From: Verticillium longisporum
Taxonomy: Eukaryota; Ascomycota; Sordariomycetes; Glomerellales; Plectosphaerellaceae
Reading direction: 5' to 3'
Assembly (NCBI GenBank): GCA_019188255.1
Contig: JAETXT010000003.1
Location: forward strand, 6,589,190-6,653,189
Length of the DNA stretch: 64,000 bases
Below are positions 49,150 to 62,061 of this stretch, in pieces. How positions within the stretch are numbered: position 1 is the first letter of the stretch; every line of letters begins with the position of its first letter. The notes beneath the pieces were generated by a model, which saw only the letters and a program-made list of their open reading frames with translations, did no database searches and was not told the DNA's origin. Made by a program: the position numbers and the translations under genes.

Positions 49150-49667
49150 GGTGGATGGGCTCCATAAGCAGCGTCGGATATGAGCGTCAGATATATCGGG
49201 AGAGACTTGCGGATCGAAAAGTACGCTTCAACTCGATATTCGTGCTCCGACGTTGTTGTGGTGAATCGTTGATGTTCGTTCTTTTGGAACGCGTTCAACG
49301 CGACTGCTGCTTCCTTACCCACCTTCACAGAGACAGACTTACTTCTGGTCGATCAATCTGTAAGGGAGCTTGCGGGGTGGTGGGGGTGTCTCTCATTGGC
49401 CCGGAAGCTAGACGACGCCCCAGTCTACTCAATGCTGACCTAAGTAGAGTCAGCGCAGCAGCACCAGACAACAGGAAGCTTGGGCCACTCTATCAAGATG
49501 AACGTGACGTCAAAACAAGCTACCTTACCTACCTTACCTAGGTAGGTACCTCAACCAGAACTGCCTGTCCAGAATCATGAGACTTGGGCAGGATCAAGAG
49601 TCGTCTACAACCAGCCTGAACACCACATCAACATGAAAACACTGTTGCATTCCATATCATCGACAAA
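49150..49667. promoter_or_regulatory. Divergent promoter apc1/vps41 with TACC repeats
   Basis: 518 bp between divergent ATGs. At 49519-49552 lies CTACCTTACCTACCTTACC followed by TAGGTAGGTACC, another ACCTA/TAGGT inverted-repeat element about 120 bp before the vps41 start. Confidence 0.55.
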
Positions 49668-52600
49668 ATGACGAACGTATCGCCCGTTAGGCGGGACGAC
49701 GATACTCCTCAGATGGACGCCAATCCACAAGCCGAACCGGACACTGATCAGGACAAATATGTGTATAAGGGAAAAGGGCGGGCGGGCGACATCGTCGACT
49801 CTATTGGCACCAATCTTGAGGCCTCAATATCGAGATGGACCACCAAAGAAGATGCTCATGATGACGAAGAGGGTGACAAAGATAGCGAGGATGACGAAGA
49901 TGAGGACGAGGAAGACGAGGACGAGGACGAGGAGGAAGACGAGGATGAGGACGAGGAGGAAGACGAAGATGAGGAGGACGAAGAACCGAGACTCAAATAC
50001 GCTCGCTTGACACAACATCTTGGTCCTGTTTATCGCAATGGCGACGCCACAAGCGCTTTTCTAGTGGCTGGCGACAAGATGGTGAGTATTCTGTACAAAC
50101 AGCGCTTTGGATTACTGCTCATATTATCTGCTCAAGATCATCGGAACACATAACGGCAACATAGTAAGTGTAAGAATGCGTGATACTAGTTTTTCTCTAA
50201 CCATACGCAGCACGTTATACAATTACCAATGTTTCAGACCCTTCGCGTTTACCACGCACACTCGGCGTCTGTTACCGGGATCTCGATATCTCCTTATCCC
50301 CCGCCACTACCAACAGTGAAAACCGAGACAATCTTGAAAGGCGCCTCCCAGAACACGACGGCTGTGCCAAGGCCGGGGTCACGACATTCAGAGGCTTCTC
50401 CAGCAGCTGCTTCGCGTCGATCAAGAGAGCCGCACTCTATCCCGAACTCCCCTCCAACAACATCCATATCGCCACGTCATCCATGGATGGCAATGTTTGC
50501 GTACAAAGTCTGGTTGATTTGAAGGATGTGCAGTTGCGCAACTTTGCGAGGCCTGTGCAGACGGTCGCCATCTCTCCGGACTTCAGAAATGACCGAACTT
50601 ACCTCTCAGGAGGCACTGCAGGGCAGCTTATACTCACTGTTGGCGGTCCCACTGGCCGCAGTACCTCGACAACTGTTGGCACTGCAGCGGCTGCGGCATC
50701 GGGCTGGCTGGGTAGTATGGGACTTGGGACAAACACTGGCCGTGACACCGTTCTGCACTCAGGGAAGGCACAGTGAGCAACATCAAATGGTCCTTGTCTG
50801 GTAAATATGTCGTATGGCTCAACGAGACTGGAGTCAAAATCATGCGGAGCAATTCGCAACTACAAAGCACAGATTCTGATGATGCATGGAAACGCATTGG
50901 ACATGTTGATCGACCGCAAACAGACGAGTGGGAGGCCATGGCAGGTGTCTGGAAAGGTAGGGTCGAGTGGATTGACGAACAGACCGTCGAAGTGGATGAC
51001 GAACCGGGTCGTGAGGATGCGGCTCCGTCAATAGTCGGCGAGAACTCTCAGCAACAACAAATTCTAACCACCAAGAAGATCGAACGGCTCATGGTTGGCT
51101 GGGGTGGCACCATCTGGATAATCCATGTACACCCTGGTGGCATTGGTATTGGCCTAAATGCTGGCGAGAAGTCTATTGGGCGTGCAGAAATCGCTAAACA
51201 GTAAGTTCTGTAATTCATGGTACTCAGAGGGCGTGCTAATAGTTCTCCCAGTCTCCGTATGGACTGTACCATCTCCGGCATATCACTATACAGCCAAAAT
51301 CTCCTCTTGGTGCTTGCTTATGGCCACCCGGAAGGCGAAGACGATGGCGACGACGAGGAAGAACGCAGAGCAAGGAGCAAACACCACAAATCCCACTCAT
51401 CCGCCGCTTCGATAGGCACAGTGAGTAGTGAGCCATCAGGTGGCATCCGAAGACGACAAAATAACCCGCCACCTGAGCTGCGCCTGATTGATTTGGCCTC
51501 ACAATCCGAAGTTGACAAAGACGATGGCCTCATCGTCAGCCGGTATGAGAGGCTTTCGTCAGGAGACTATCACCTCGGCGTGCTCCCTGCTCGCAATGCT
51601 GCTTCGGCTGTGGCCTCTTCTAAGGGCGCTCTCGAATCCTTAGCCGGTTTTGGCAACGATGTGTGGAATGCTGCCATCAATCCCAAATCACTGTTCAGTT
51701 CGGGAGTTAGCATCAAGTCTAAAAACAGCAATGAAGGAGGCTCGAGCAACGCTGGCAGTATGAAACCGGGACTTTCACGCGCGGCAGTGCCGTCCGTACA
51801 TCCCAATCTCCTCAAACCAGGGTCTAAAATCTTTATCCACAGCCCCTATGATTGTATTCTTGCTACGAAGCGGGACCTTGGGGATCACCTGAACTGGCTT
51901 CTGGAGCATCATCAGTACCAAAAGGCCTGGGAACTATTGGATGACAATCCTGATATTATGACACCGTCACCTGACAAGCTTGGCGAGGTTGGACCACCAA
52001 CACCGGATAAGATCAACACAGCCGTGGAAGCAGTGTTCGACGACGCGTCGTCTGCGGTCGAGTCAGTTACCGCAGCAAGACAAGCCGACTCGACGGCTCA
52101 AAAGGAGAAGCGACGCATTGGCGAGCTCTGGATCCGAGATCTCGTTGAAGCCGGCGACTGGGTGGCAGCGGGCCAAGTTTGCGCCAAAGTTCTAGGATCA
52201 TCGGATAGATGGGAGAAGTGGGTTTGGAATTTCGCAAGCGCCAACAAGTTTGACGATATTGCACACCATATTCCTACGAAGTCGATGCACCCTCCGCTTT
52301 CTAGTGCGATATATGAGGTCGTCTTGAACCACTACATTCAGGCGGACAAGATGCGATTCAGAGATTTGCTCGACAGATGGCCCAGTGGACTTTTCGACAT
52401 CAATACGGTCACCACGGCCTTGGAGAATCAACTCAAGTATCGTGATGTGAGGGAGGATAGTGTCGAAGCTGGCGAGAAGGGTCGTGATTGGCGCATCGTC
52501 ATGGAGTCGCTGGCAAAATTGCATGAGCTGAACGGCCGATACAGGGAATCACTCAAGTGCCACATCAAGCTACAGGACGCGGACTCGGCCTTCCGGATGA

Positions 52601-53921
52601 TTCGAGAAAACCACTTAGCAGATGCCGTGGTCGACGATATCCCAAGTTTTATCGGCTTAAGGGTGCCCTCTCACGAGCTCAACAAGATGAGTGAGTTTGA
52701 TCTCGAGGAAGCTACATCTGAGGCTATCACACTACTTGTCGACGAAGCGCAGCACGGACTCGTCCGGCCAGCAACCGTAGTGACACAACTTGAGGAAAGA
52801 GATCTTACTCTTTTCCTTTACTTCTACCTGCGGGGCCTGTATAAGGGTGAAGGCATCGAGGAACATACCGGCGAGAATCGTGAAAGACTACAGCAAGAGA
52901 GCAAGTATCTGGTGGACGACTTTGCCGATAAAGCAGTCCAGCTTTTTGCCAAGTATGACCGATCGATACTCATGGACTTCCTTCGCTCATCCACTTCGTA
53001 TGCATTCGAGAAAGTAAGTATTGTCGCTCCTATCAAATAATGACGACGCTTAGGGACTAATTAAAATAGGCGGCACAAGAATGTGAGCGGTATCGATATG
53101 ACGACGAGTTGGTCTATTTATATTCCAAAACGGGTCAAATGAAACGCGCGCTGTTTCTCATTATCGACCGGCTCAAGAACGTCAAGAAAGCAATTGAATT
53201 CGCCAAGGAACAGGACGATCCCGACCTGTGGAGTGACTTGCTTGATTACAGCATGGACAAGCCGAAGTTCATTCGCGGACTTCTCGAACAAGTCGGCACA
53301 TCCATCAATCCGATCACGCTAGTTCGACGAATTCCTGAAGGCCTCGAAATCGAAGGGTTACGCGAGGGTCTTGCTCATATTATGAAGGAGCACGAGATTC
53401 AATTCAGCATCAGCTCAGGCGTCGCGCGCGTCCTCCGCAGTGAGGTTGCCGCAGCGCAGAATGAATTACGCATCGGCCAACGTAAGGGCATCAAATTTGA
53501 GGTTGAAGTGCAGGGACAAGATCACGTCGATCTGTCTGTGCAAGAGGTACCAGCACCACCTGTCAAGGCCGAGGAGGTTGAGCAAGCGCTTAAGGACGAT
53601 CACATGACGGGAAAGGATGTTCAGTCACCAGTACATGCCAAGTTCGAAGGACCTCCCAACCCAGGCCACTGTGCTCAATGTCAAGAGGCTTTCACGGACT
53701 TTGAGATGGAGACATTGATTGGGTTTGCGTGCAGCCATGTTTTTCATTTATCGCATTTGTTAGAGGCTCTATACCCCGGAAAGAAGCAGGAGATGGACTT
53801 GGGTGCTGATGTGGCTGATCGATCTGGCCACGGTTGGCGTGTTGGACCTAAGGTGACGCATGCGCGGCTGATGAAACATCAGATTCGTGAAGGATGCCCA
53901 GTATGTAGGAGACCCGGTTAG
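49668..53921 (+). CDS. vps41: Vacuolar protein sorting protein 41 (HOPS subunit)
   Basis: Five exons, 49668-50081, 50137-50163, 50211-51200, 51252-53013 and 53070-53921. Restoring one C in the run 50449-50452 and one G in 50762-50764 gives 1348 aa. Exon 2 is a 27-nt micro-exon that, with exon 3, rebuilds the conserved IIGTHNGNIHVIQLPMF. An acidic Asp/Glu run (about 60-110) precedes a WD40-type propeller (about 115-560; IHIATSSMDGNVCVQSL, SNIKWSLSGKYVVW). Helical CHCR repeats follow (about 650-1150; YLYSKTGQMKRALFLIIDRL), then a C-terminal RING-H2 finger (about 1266-1346; HCAQCQ, CSHVFHLSHLL, CPVCRR). Vps41 is the Ypt7/Rab7-binding subunit of HOPS for vacuole fusion. It is longer than yeast Vps41 (992 aa), as is usual in filamentous fungi. 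Both frame breaks are single missing bases in homopolymers. Confidence 0.92.
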
Positions 53922-55163
53922 AGTAATCATTAGGGATCTCGACAAGGAATCAAGTCCTCGGGCTCTGTACCTGCCTCACCGCTGTTCATAGCCAGCATCA
54001 TTGAATCGCGTGGCAGCACACAGTCAGCGAAGTTTGAACCCCATTCCTATACCGAGTCCTCTCATTCGGGTCTTTGCCCGTTTGATTGGAAGATTGGAGA
54101 GCTTTCCACCCAGACAATACTACCCCTTTTGGCTTGCCTACACGCCAATAACGAATCGCTATCGATTTCTTCAGCAAGTAGACCGAATCACGGCCTCAGC
54201 AGCGTGGGGCCGATGCCCTTCCAGAACCCCCGCAGACGCAGACAGCCCTGCCGTATCTACTTATTATAGTGGCTGGGGTCGTGATGATGCTACTGAGCTG
54301 TGTTCTGCGGTGGAAAAGGATCGAGGTTGCGCCTTCCACCCGTGACAGTTGAAGCACCCTTTCCCTTAACATAATGAATCGATTGAATAGTTGGTCAGCA
54401 CAGCTTCACGCTGTCACGCCATCGACAGTCTAGATGCTCAGGTTTGGCTGATACACAGAGAGCAATTGTCCTCCGAGAGCACGTTGACAGGATAGGCCGG
54501 CCCAAGACTGCAAGACAACAGGATATCTGGGTTCGGGCACAGACCGAGTTGCAGGTACTAACAGACCTCTTGACGCGACGAACAGCTAAGCTGGCGGTAC
54601 TCAGACTAGAGGCTTGCGAGTTTGTCGAAACGCAGATTATGACTAACGTCTTGAAAAAGACATGTAAAGAAACCAACTCGAGGTCTGCCAAAGCCAAAAT
54701 GATGTACGTGTACGATCGTATCATCTCCGCATCAGGCGGACTACAGCATTCTTGACCAGACGCATAGCCTATTGTTCCCGCTCGCTTGAATAACGCCGTT
54801 TCAATCTTAAAAAGATACGTGCAAATATTATTATGCAGCACGACCTAGGCGAGGGAGATGGCCAGTACGTCCGCGTTCTATTGACCAGAGCTTTTGGGGA
54901 TGGAATAGTTCAGAAGAATGCAGGCAGAGTCAGTAAATTCTCTATGTCTTTGCCCTGCATTTCGGAATCATTTAGCTTTCTTTCCCGAATTCCCCGAGAC
55001 CGAGATCTTAAAGTTTTAGCTTAATCTTTAAATATTTACATCGGCTAAATGCCAGACTACCTGTTTATTACTAGAGCTACTTTATCATTAAGCAATCACC
55101 TAAGAGAGGCGCATAAATATTAGAGTCGGACTCTTAGGCTTAGTTCGAGGACGAAGATACTAG
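53922..55163. other. Transition from the last housekeeping gene into RIP-mutated DNA
   Basis: Normal composition to about 54780, then rapidly AT-rich from about 55020. At 54395-54841 both strands are open: 148 codons on the minus strand and about 100 on the plus strand (54444-54755, no ATG at its start). Neither shows a motif I recognise; the plus-strand frame is rich in Thr, Arg, Leu and Lys and could be a gene or transposon fragment. AT-rich sequence at 55025-55163, outside the LTR, may be older RIP-mutated repeat. Confidence 0.4.
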
Positions 55164-55377
55164 TGTCAAGGAGTCTTATGCAATGAGTGAAGGGATTAAC
55201 TATTAGTCTCTTAGGGGTCTCTAGGAAGATTGAATAATCGATGCCCTTCTCTAAATCTTAGTCCGTTAACCTTTCTTATAATTATTCCTTTACTATGCTC
55301 GGTCCTCTCTTCTTAATTCCTACGATTAAATAATAGGCGATCCCCTATCGGTCTTATACCTCCCTTAGGTCCTAATA
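55164..55377 (-). repeat. Left LTR (3' LTR of the element)
   Basis: 214 bp, almost collinear with 62062-62275. It begins TGTCAAGGAGTC and ends CCTAATA on the plus strand. Differences from its partner are nearly all C/T or G/A, as expected from RIP. It lies directly after the target site ACTAG. Confidence 0.92.
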
Positions 55378-56589
55378 TAACGCCCCGTCTCTCTCTTTAC
55401 TTCGTCCTAAAGTATAATATAATATTTAGGTTAAAGGTCCCTATTAATTTCTAGGTAGTTCTCTCTTAGGCTATTTAGTATTATCTAGTCTAAAGATATC
55501 TATATATTCTAGGTTTCTATCTAGTTCTTAAATATCTATTTTAATAAGTACCTCCTACTAACTAGCTAGGGTTTCTAGGTTAGTTCTTTATTATCTAATA
55601 GCTATAGTTTAGTACTTCTATATATCTTTCTTCTTATCTTAGTTCTATTTCTTATTCTTCTATTATTCTTATTTAGTAATCTAATAATTCTCTTCTATAG
55701 CTAATTAGTAGGTAGTAGCTTATTAATATAATCTTATTATTCTAATATTCTTCTATTCTCTTTCTTTATTTTAATTCTATTTAGTTATTCTTATATTATT
55801 CTATTCTTAAATAATAATCTAATAGGCTTCTTCTATAGCTAATTAGTAATTGCTCGCCTTTTAATATAGACTTATTAATCTATTATTCTTCGTTTTTTCC
55901 TTTCTTATTATTTAGATTTAATAAATAGCTATTATTCTAGAGTAGCCTATTATAGGTTTCTAGTATATCTATAAGAGGATTTTCTAACTATTATTTCCGT
56001 CTTTTCTTCTTCTTTAATAATAATAACGATAACGATAATATTCCTCCCCTCTTTAATACTACTTTTATATCTTTTATAGTAATCCCTTAGTAATTAACTA
56101 TTATATAGTTACTAATTAAATATAGTTCTTAGATCGATTCCGGTTTTCTAATTCTTTAACGAGAATAATTTATAAATCTACTAGTATCTACCTATTAATT
56201 GCCTATTAATTACCTATTAATTAAAAGTAATAATACTATTATTTAAATAATTTCCTATTCGTAAATTACCTTTAACGTTTCCCCTATAATTTAATAGCTA
56301 ATTAGCTATAGAGTAATAGCTCCTCTTCCTCTTAACCCTTGCTAGGAGCCCGGATAGGCGTACTCCGCTAGAGACCTACTATACCTCTACTATTATAACT
56401 ATATATATAAGCAGTTTAATCCCGCTACGAGCAAGGAGTACTTTTACTATAAGGAGGATGCTAGTAAGTTAGCTACTATCTAGTAATTAATTATCGGCTA
56501 ATCGTTTATATAGCTAGTTCCGCTAAATGCTCCTACTATAGAGTAGCCTAAGGAGGTAAGCCGTACCTTATTATAAGTTGCCCCCTTTT

Positions 56590-57095
56590 ATTCCCTTATT
56601 ATCTAGTAGCTAATCCCCTATAAATGCCTATTAAGTACTAGGCCGCTATATGCGCCCTTAAGTTAGCTATTAAGGCTATAGCTAAGAATAGCTATATTAG
56701 TATCTTTAAAGTAAGTAATACCTACCTACTAGATACCTATTATTCGGGTACTAATAGATTTCTTTTAATTAATTTCGATATAGCTAAGACCGCTAGCTAG
56801 AAGGCCCTCTAAAAGGGTAAAAACGATAAAGCGCTAAGCGCTGAGAAGCGTACTACTACCGATTAATAGGAGGCTAGCGAGTACTCTACTCGCCGCCTCG
56901 CTGCCGCTGATCGTCTCGCCTAGGCCGCTAAGCGCTCTACTGCTGCTGCTGAGGTCTCTATTGCTACCCTATAGTAGATTGCCGGTTCTCTTGCTAAGCT
57001 AGTTACTATCTAGTCCGAGATCTAGGAGAATTATACCTTAATCGTAAATCGCTTATTAATTATTTACTATTTATTTATTAATAATCTATTAGAAT
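56590..57095 (+). pseudogene. Decayed reading frame antisense to pol inside the retrotransposon
   Basis: On the plus strand, opposite to gag-pol, one frame (codons in register with 56651) reads as protein for about 165 codons. It is interrupted only by TAG or TAA where CAG or CAA (Gln) is expected after RIP. Readable segments include AAICALKLAIKAIAKNS, RFLLINFDIAKTAS, EASEYSTRRLAAADRLA and AAKRSTAAAEVSIATL, then ENYTLIVNRL. The Ala/Arg/Glu-rich C-terminal part would form a coiled coil. The stretch is clearly more GC-rich than the rest of the element. It lies between the integrase region and the 3' LTR. I do not recognise the product; it may be an accessory antisense gene or captured host sequence. 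Confidence 0.5.
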
Positions 57096-60000
57096 TATAA
57101 TATTCTTATTAGCGCTATTAATAATAAGGAGGATAGCGAGAACTAGGAAGGTAATAGCGAAGTAGCGGCTTAAGAACTGCTAGTAGTCCGCTAGTACTCC
57201 CTTATTACTTAGTTTTTCTTTTACTTTTTTTTTATTATTCTCCCTTAGGAGTAGGGCTAGGGGCTAGACTACCCCTAAATATTAATTAAATTATTATTAA
57301 TCTATTACTATTCTTTCTTATAATTATTTATATATCTTAACGAGGTTATCTATTACGTTTCGCTACGGTTCCTACGAATTCTTACTTTCTAGGTATCCTT
57401 CCTATTTAATAAAGTACTACCGATTACGTAGTAGTCCCCTATAATTAACTATTCTCTTAACTACGTATACGTCTTCTATTCCTATAGCTAGTAGTACTTT
57501 ATTAACTTATAGCTAAGGTAGTAATTAGTTTTCTCTACCTTTCTAATTTTCTAAGTACGATATATAGAATATATTATATACTTTATAGTTAGGGGTAGCT
57601 ATAGCCTATATACTAGACTATAGCTATTTATCTTCTTAGTAATTTAAAATAATCCGAGGTATTTATTAGATAGCTTCTTATTAGGTCTCTACTATTTAAT
57701 CGTTCTTATAGAGAGGAGAACTAGGTCTCCTACCTCGTATTCTTTCTAAATTCTTCCTCGGTTATAATAGCGGGCCTAATATCTACTATTAATCTCTAAG
57801 AATCTATAGATTATCTTTCTCTTAGTTATCTATTAGGCTACTTATAGTTCCGCTATCTCTAAGTTCCTTTATTATCGTATAGCTCGGCCTAGGTCCCCTA
57901 GTCCGGCTGGATTATATCCTATTAATACTTCTATTAATAATTACTAGATTATTATATAGAATAATATATTATATACGAATTCCGCTATAGGGAGTAGGGA
58001 AATCTAGTCCGTTTATTCGTAATTATAGAATACTTTAAGGTAATATTCTAGGTTCTAATTCTATCGTTCTATTTAGCTATTAGTCTATAAGTAGAAGGCT
58101 ATTAAGAGTCGTCTCTTTATTCCTATTATTTTATATAAAGTTATCTAAAACTTATTAATAAATAGTAACCCTCTATCCGAGACTATACCTTTTAGGAGGC
58201 TATATCTCTTAAATATATAGTCCTATAGTATAGTTACTAGACTAGCTATTATAAGTCTATTATTAGTTAGTATATATATAGTATACTTTATAAAGTAGTC
58301 TATAATAACTAGTATAGTATCTTATTTACCGACTTTAGGGAGTCCTATAATAAAGTTTATAGATATTTCCTTAAAGGGACTATTAAATAGTAGTAGGCTA
58401 CTTAATTAGCTATATAGTTCATAGTATTAGGGTTTTATTATCTAATATATTAAGTATATAGGGATATATTCCTTAATATCTTTAATTAAATTATTCTAGA
58501 AGTATATATTTTTAAGCTAGGTAATAATCTTCCTAACTCCTTAGTACCCCGCTATTAGGCTATCGTAGGCTTACTATAGGATTTCGTTTCTAAGGGCCTT
58601 ATCCTATAGAATAAAGATCTTATTCTTAAAGGTTAATAGGCTATTTACTTCTATTTACTAATTAGGTAGCCTTTACTCCTTTCTTACCCTATAGAAGGTA
58701 TTATTTCCCTAGGCTTCTAGGATAGCTTCTTTAATAAGTCTATTATCTAGCTACTAGTCTATCGTAGTAATAGCCCCGACGATATTAAGGAATCGTTTTA
58801 TCTACGACGGTAGGTAATATGCCCTCGCCTGCTCCTATTCTCCCTAACTTAGCTTATAATTAGGCCTCTTAGAGAGGCTATCCGCTAGGTTCCTATTACC
58901 TACCTAGTATTCGATAGTAAAGTCGAACTCTAATAGCGCTTATAACTATCTTCCCTATTATCCTAAGATCTTCGGTTTTTCTATAAGATATTTATAATTA
59001 AAGTAATCGGTTAGGACCTTAATTATTAATCTATTATAAATAAAATATTATCTCTATATCTTAAAAGACTCTACGATCGCTATTATTTCTACTTCTAGTA
59101 TATTATATCGTAGCTCTATACCTTTAAGCTTTTTTAAAAATACGTAACCGGTTTCTAATAGCTATTCTCTAATTAAGATAGGACTATTCTAATTATAAAG
59201 TTTAATATATCGGGCTTAATTCTCGTTTTCAATCTATTATCGAAGTATTAGAGGATAGGAGCCCTCGTAAATATAAACTTTAGTTTTTAGAAAGCTATTA
59301 GGTTAATAATATTTAGCTAGAAGTCTATTATTAATTATTTAGTATTCTTATTAATTAAAGGGGCTACGATTTTCGAATAGTTCTTAATAAAATATCTATA
59401 AAAGCCTATAAACCTAAGGAATCCTTAGAGGTCTTTTAGGGATTAGGGGGTCGGCTAGTCCCTTATTATAGTAATTCGTTCTTCTATAACGTATATGCCT
59501 ATAAAGGAGATTATAAACCCTAGAAACTCTACTATTATCGTACTAAAGTTGTATTTTTCTAGATTTATATAGAGGTTCTATTCTTAAAGTCTTCTAAGTA
59601 CTATTCTAGTATTCCGTTAATATTCTTCTAATATTATTAAATATATTAAGATATCGTCTATATAAACGATATATATTATATCTACGAGGCTAGCTAGTAC
59701 TTTATTAATATATACCTAGAAGGTAGCTAGTACGTTCGTAAGGCTGAATAGTATAATAAAGTATTCGAAGTAGCTATATTTTATTCTAAATACCGTTTTC
59801 TATTTATCCCCTATTTTAATATATAATCGATAATAAATATCTTTTAAATCTAGTTTCGTAAATAACCTAGCTATTATTAACTAGTTGAGTAGCTCGTAGA
59901 TAAGCGGGAGGGTAGTACGGTCTTTCTTCGTAATCTTATTAAGTCCTTTATAGTCGATATATATCCTAAGCTTATTACCCTTCTTTAAGATAAATAATAT

Positions 60001-62061
60001 AGGGGTACTAGTAGGGCTAGTAGAGTATCTAATCTATCCCTTTTTTAATGAATCGTTTATATATTCCCTTAGTATTTCTAATTCCTTTTCTATTAGAGTA
60101 TAGATAGGTCCGAAGGGTAGTTTCTTTCTATCCTTAAGTTCTATCGAATAATCCTATTAGTAATACTATAGTAGGGTTACTATTTATTTAATATCGAATA
60201 TATCCCTAAATTTATAGTATTCTACTAAGATTATAGCGGATAGCTTATTTCTCTTATTATACTCCTATAGAAATACTATAGGGGAGCTTATATATTCTAT
60301 AATATAATTAAAGCTATTATTAAGGATTAATAGATTATATTCTTAATTTATTTTCTTATTAATATAATTCTAATATCTTATTTCCTAATAGGGTATCTCT
60401 AGTAGCCCTATAATTAATCGTTTATCGGCTATACTTAAGCTAGCTAGGGTCTTCCTAAGATAACGTTATACCCGTTTATAATATTATCTATTATTATATA
60501 CTCTATTATTATTATATACTTTATCCCGGGGTTATCCGTTACTCGGCTAGTAATCCTTTTTCACTATAAATACTCATCTCCCTATTTCGGAATGCCCTAC
60601 CTAGCTTACCCTACTTTTCCCCTAACTATTCTCCGGCTTCCCTTAAGAGGTCGCTATTAATAACGTTAATATCGGCTCCTCTATCTAGTATTACCTCTCC
60701 TTTAACCTAACTATTACTAATATATAATTTAATAGTTACTTTATACTATTTTAATCTTAGGAGTAGCGGTTCTTCCTATTAGGGGTCTCCTATTATTCTT
60801 CCCCTAAGTAGTTCGTAGTTTACTACTAAGTATTATTTATACGATTTATATATATAGCTTTATTTTCCGTAACTTATATATAATACCTCTAGGCAGCTAC
60901 TAGCATAATATCTATATTTATTATAATTATAGTATTTAATATCGTCTAGGGCCTCGGGCCTTCTTCTATCTATCTACTATTATTCTATTATTAGCTTATA
61001 AAATATAATAGATTAGTTCGGCTAATTATTTAGTTTTCGGTCGTCTCTTCTTTATAGTTGCTCGTTAGCTATTCTTCCATAGGTCTTATTTTAGGTCTAT
61101 TGCGGATTATCTCGGCTTCTCTCCTTATTATCCTAGTATTATTTTAGGCTTCTCTTAGTCCGTAATAGGGTCTCCGCCCTCTTAGCTACTCTATTTAGCT
61201 CTATTCTTATATAGGGAATTCCCTAAGCTATAATCTATTATATAAGATCTAGGTTAAGTTTCGTAAATAAAAGCATTACCCTATAGATCTATAGTAGGGG
61301 TTTAAGTAGCTCCGCTTCTAGGCTATCGTAGGCGTCTATAAAGTCTTAATATTTCTAATTAGGGGCTTAAAACCGCTAATCCTATTTATATAGTTTAATA
61401 ATTATCTAGAGTATTCGAGTATTATCGTCGTCTACGTTACCCTTTAGTTAAGCCCCTATTACTCTCTAAGTAACTTTATAGATAGACCTATATTCTATCT
61501 ATATATATAATATCTATCTCCGCTATAAGGTATTAATAAAGTAGTTACTTACGTATACGACTTTATCGATATCTCTATAGAAACTCTTCTCGTCGAGCTA
61601 GAATCGTATATCGAGGCTAAATAAGAAGGTATTAAGTTCCGACTAGGACGTCCCCTTATACTAAATAGCTAGTAATTATATCTTCGTAAAGAGTATACTT
61701 TATAGTTCTTCGTAGAGTATTACCCTAAGTACTAGTACTAGTCTACTAGTTGCTCCTAGTAATAGGCTTATTAGGTCTCCCCTTCGGAGCGTAGCTAGTT
61801 CTTCGTATTTCCTTTTCCTTATAAGTTTACGCTATTCTTCCTCTAACTATTAATCTAGTTCCTTATCTATAATTAATAGTAGGTTATCGAGTATATTATT
61901 CTTAATATCTTATCCTTATTCTATATTAGGCCTTAATTATATTAATTCTTCAGTATTCTCCGTCTACTATCCTATAGTAGCCTATCTTCTAGTACTCTAT
62001 ATATCTCTAGTCGATATATTATCCTAACGGTTATTGCTCCCTAGGGGTAGATCGATTATTA

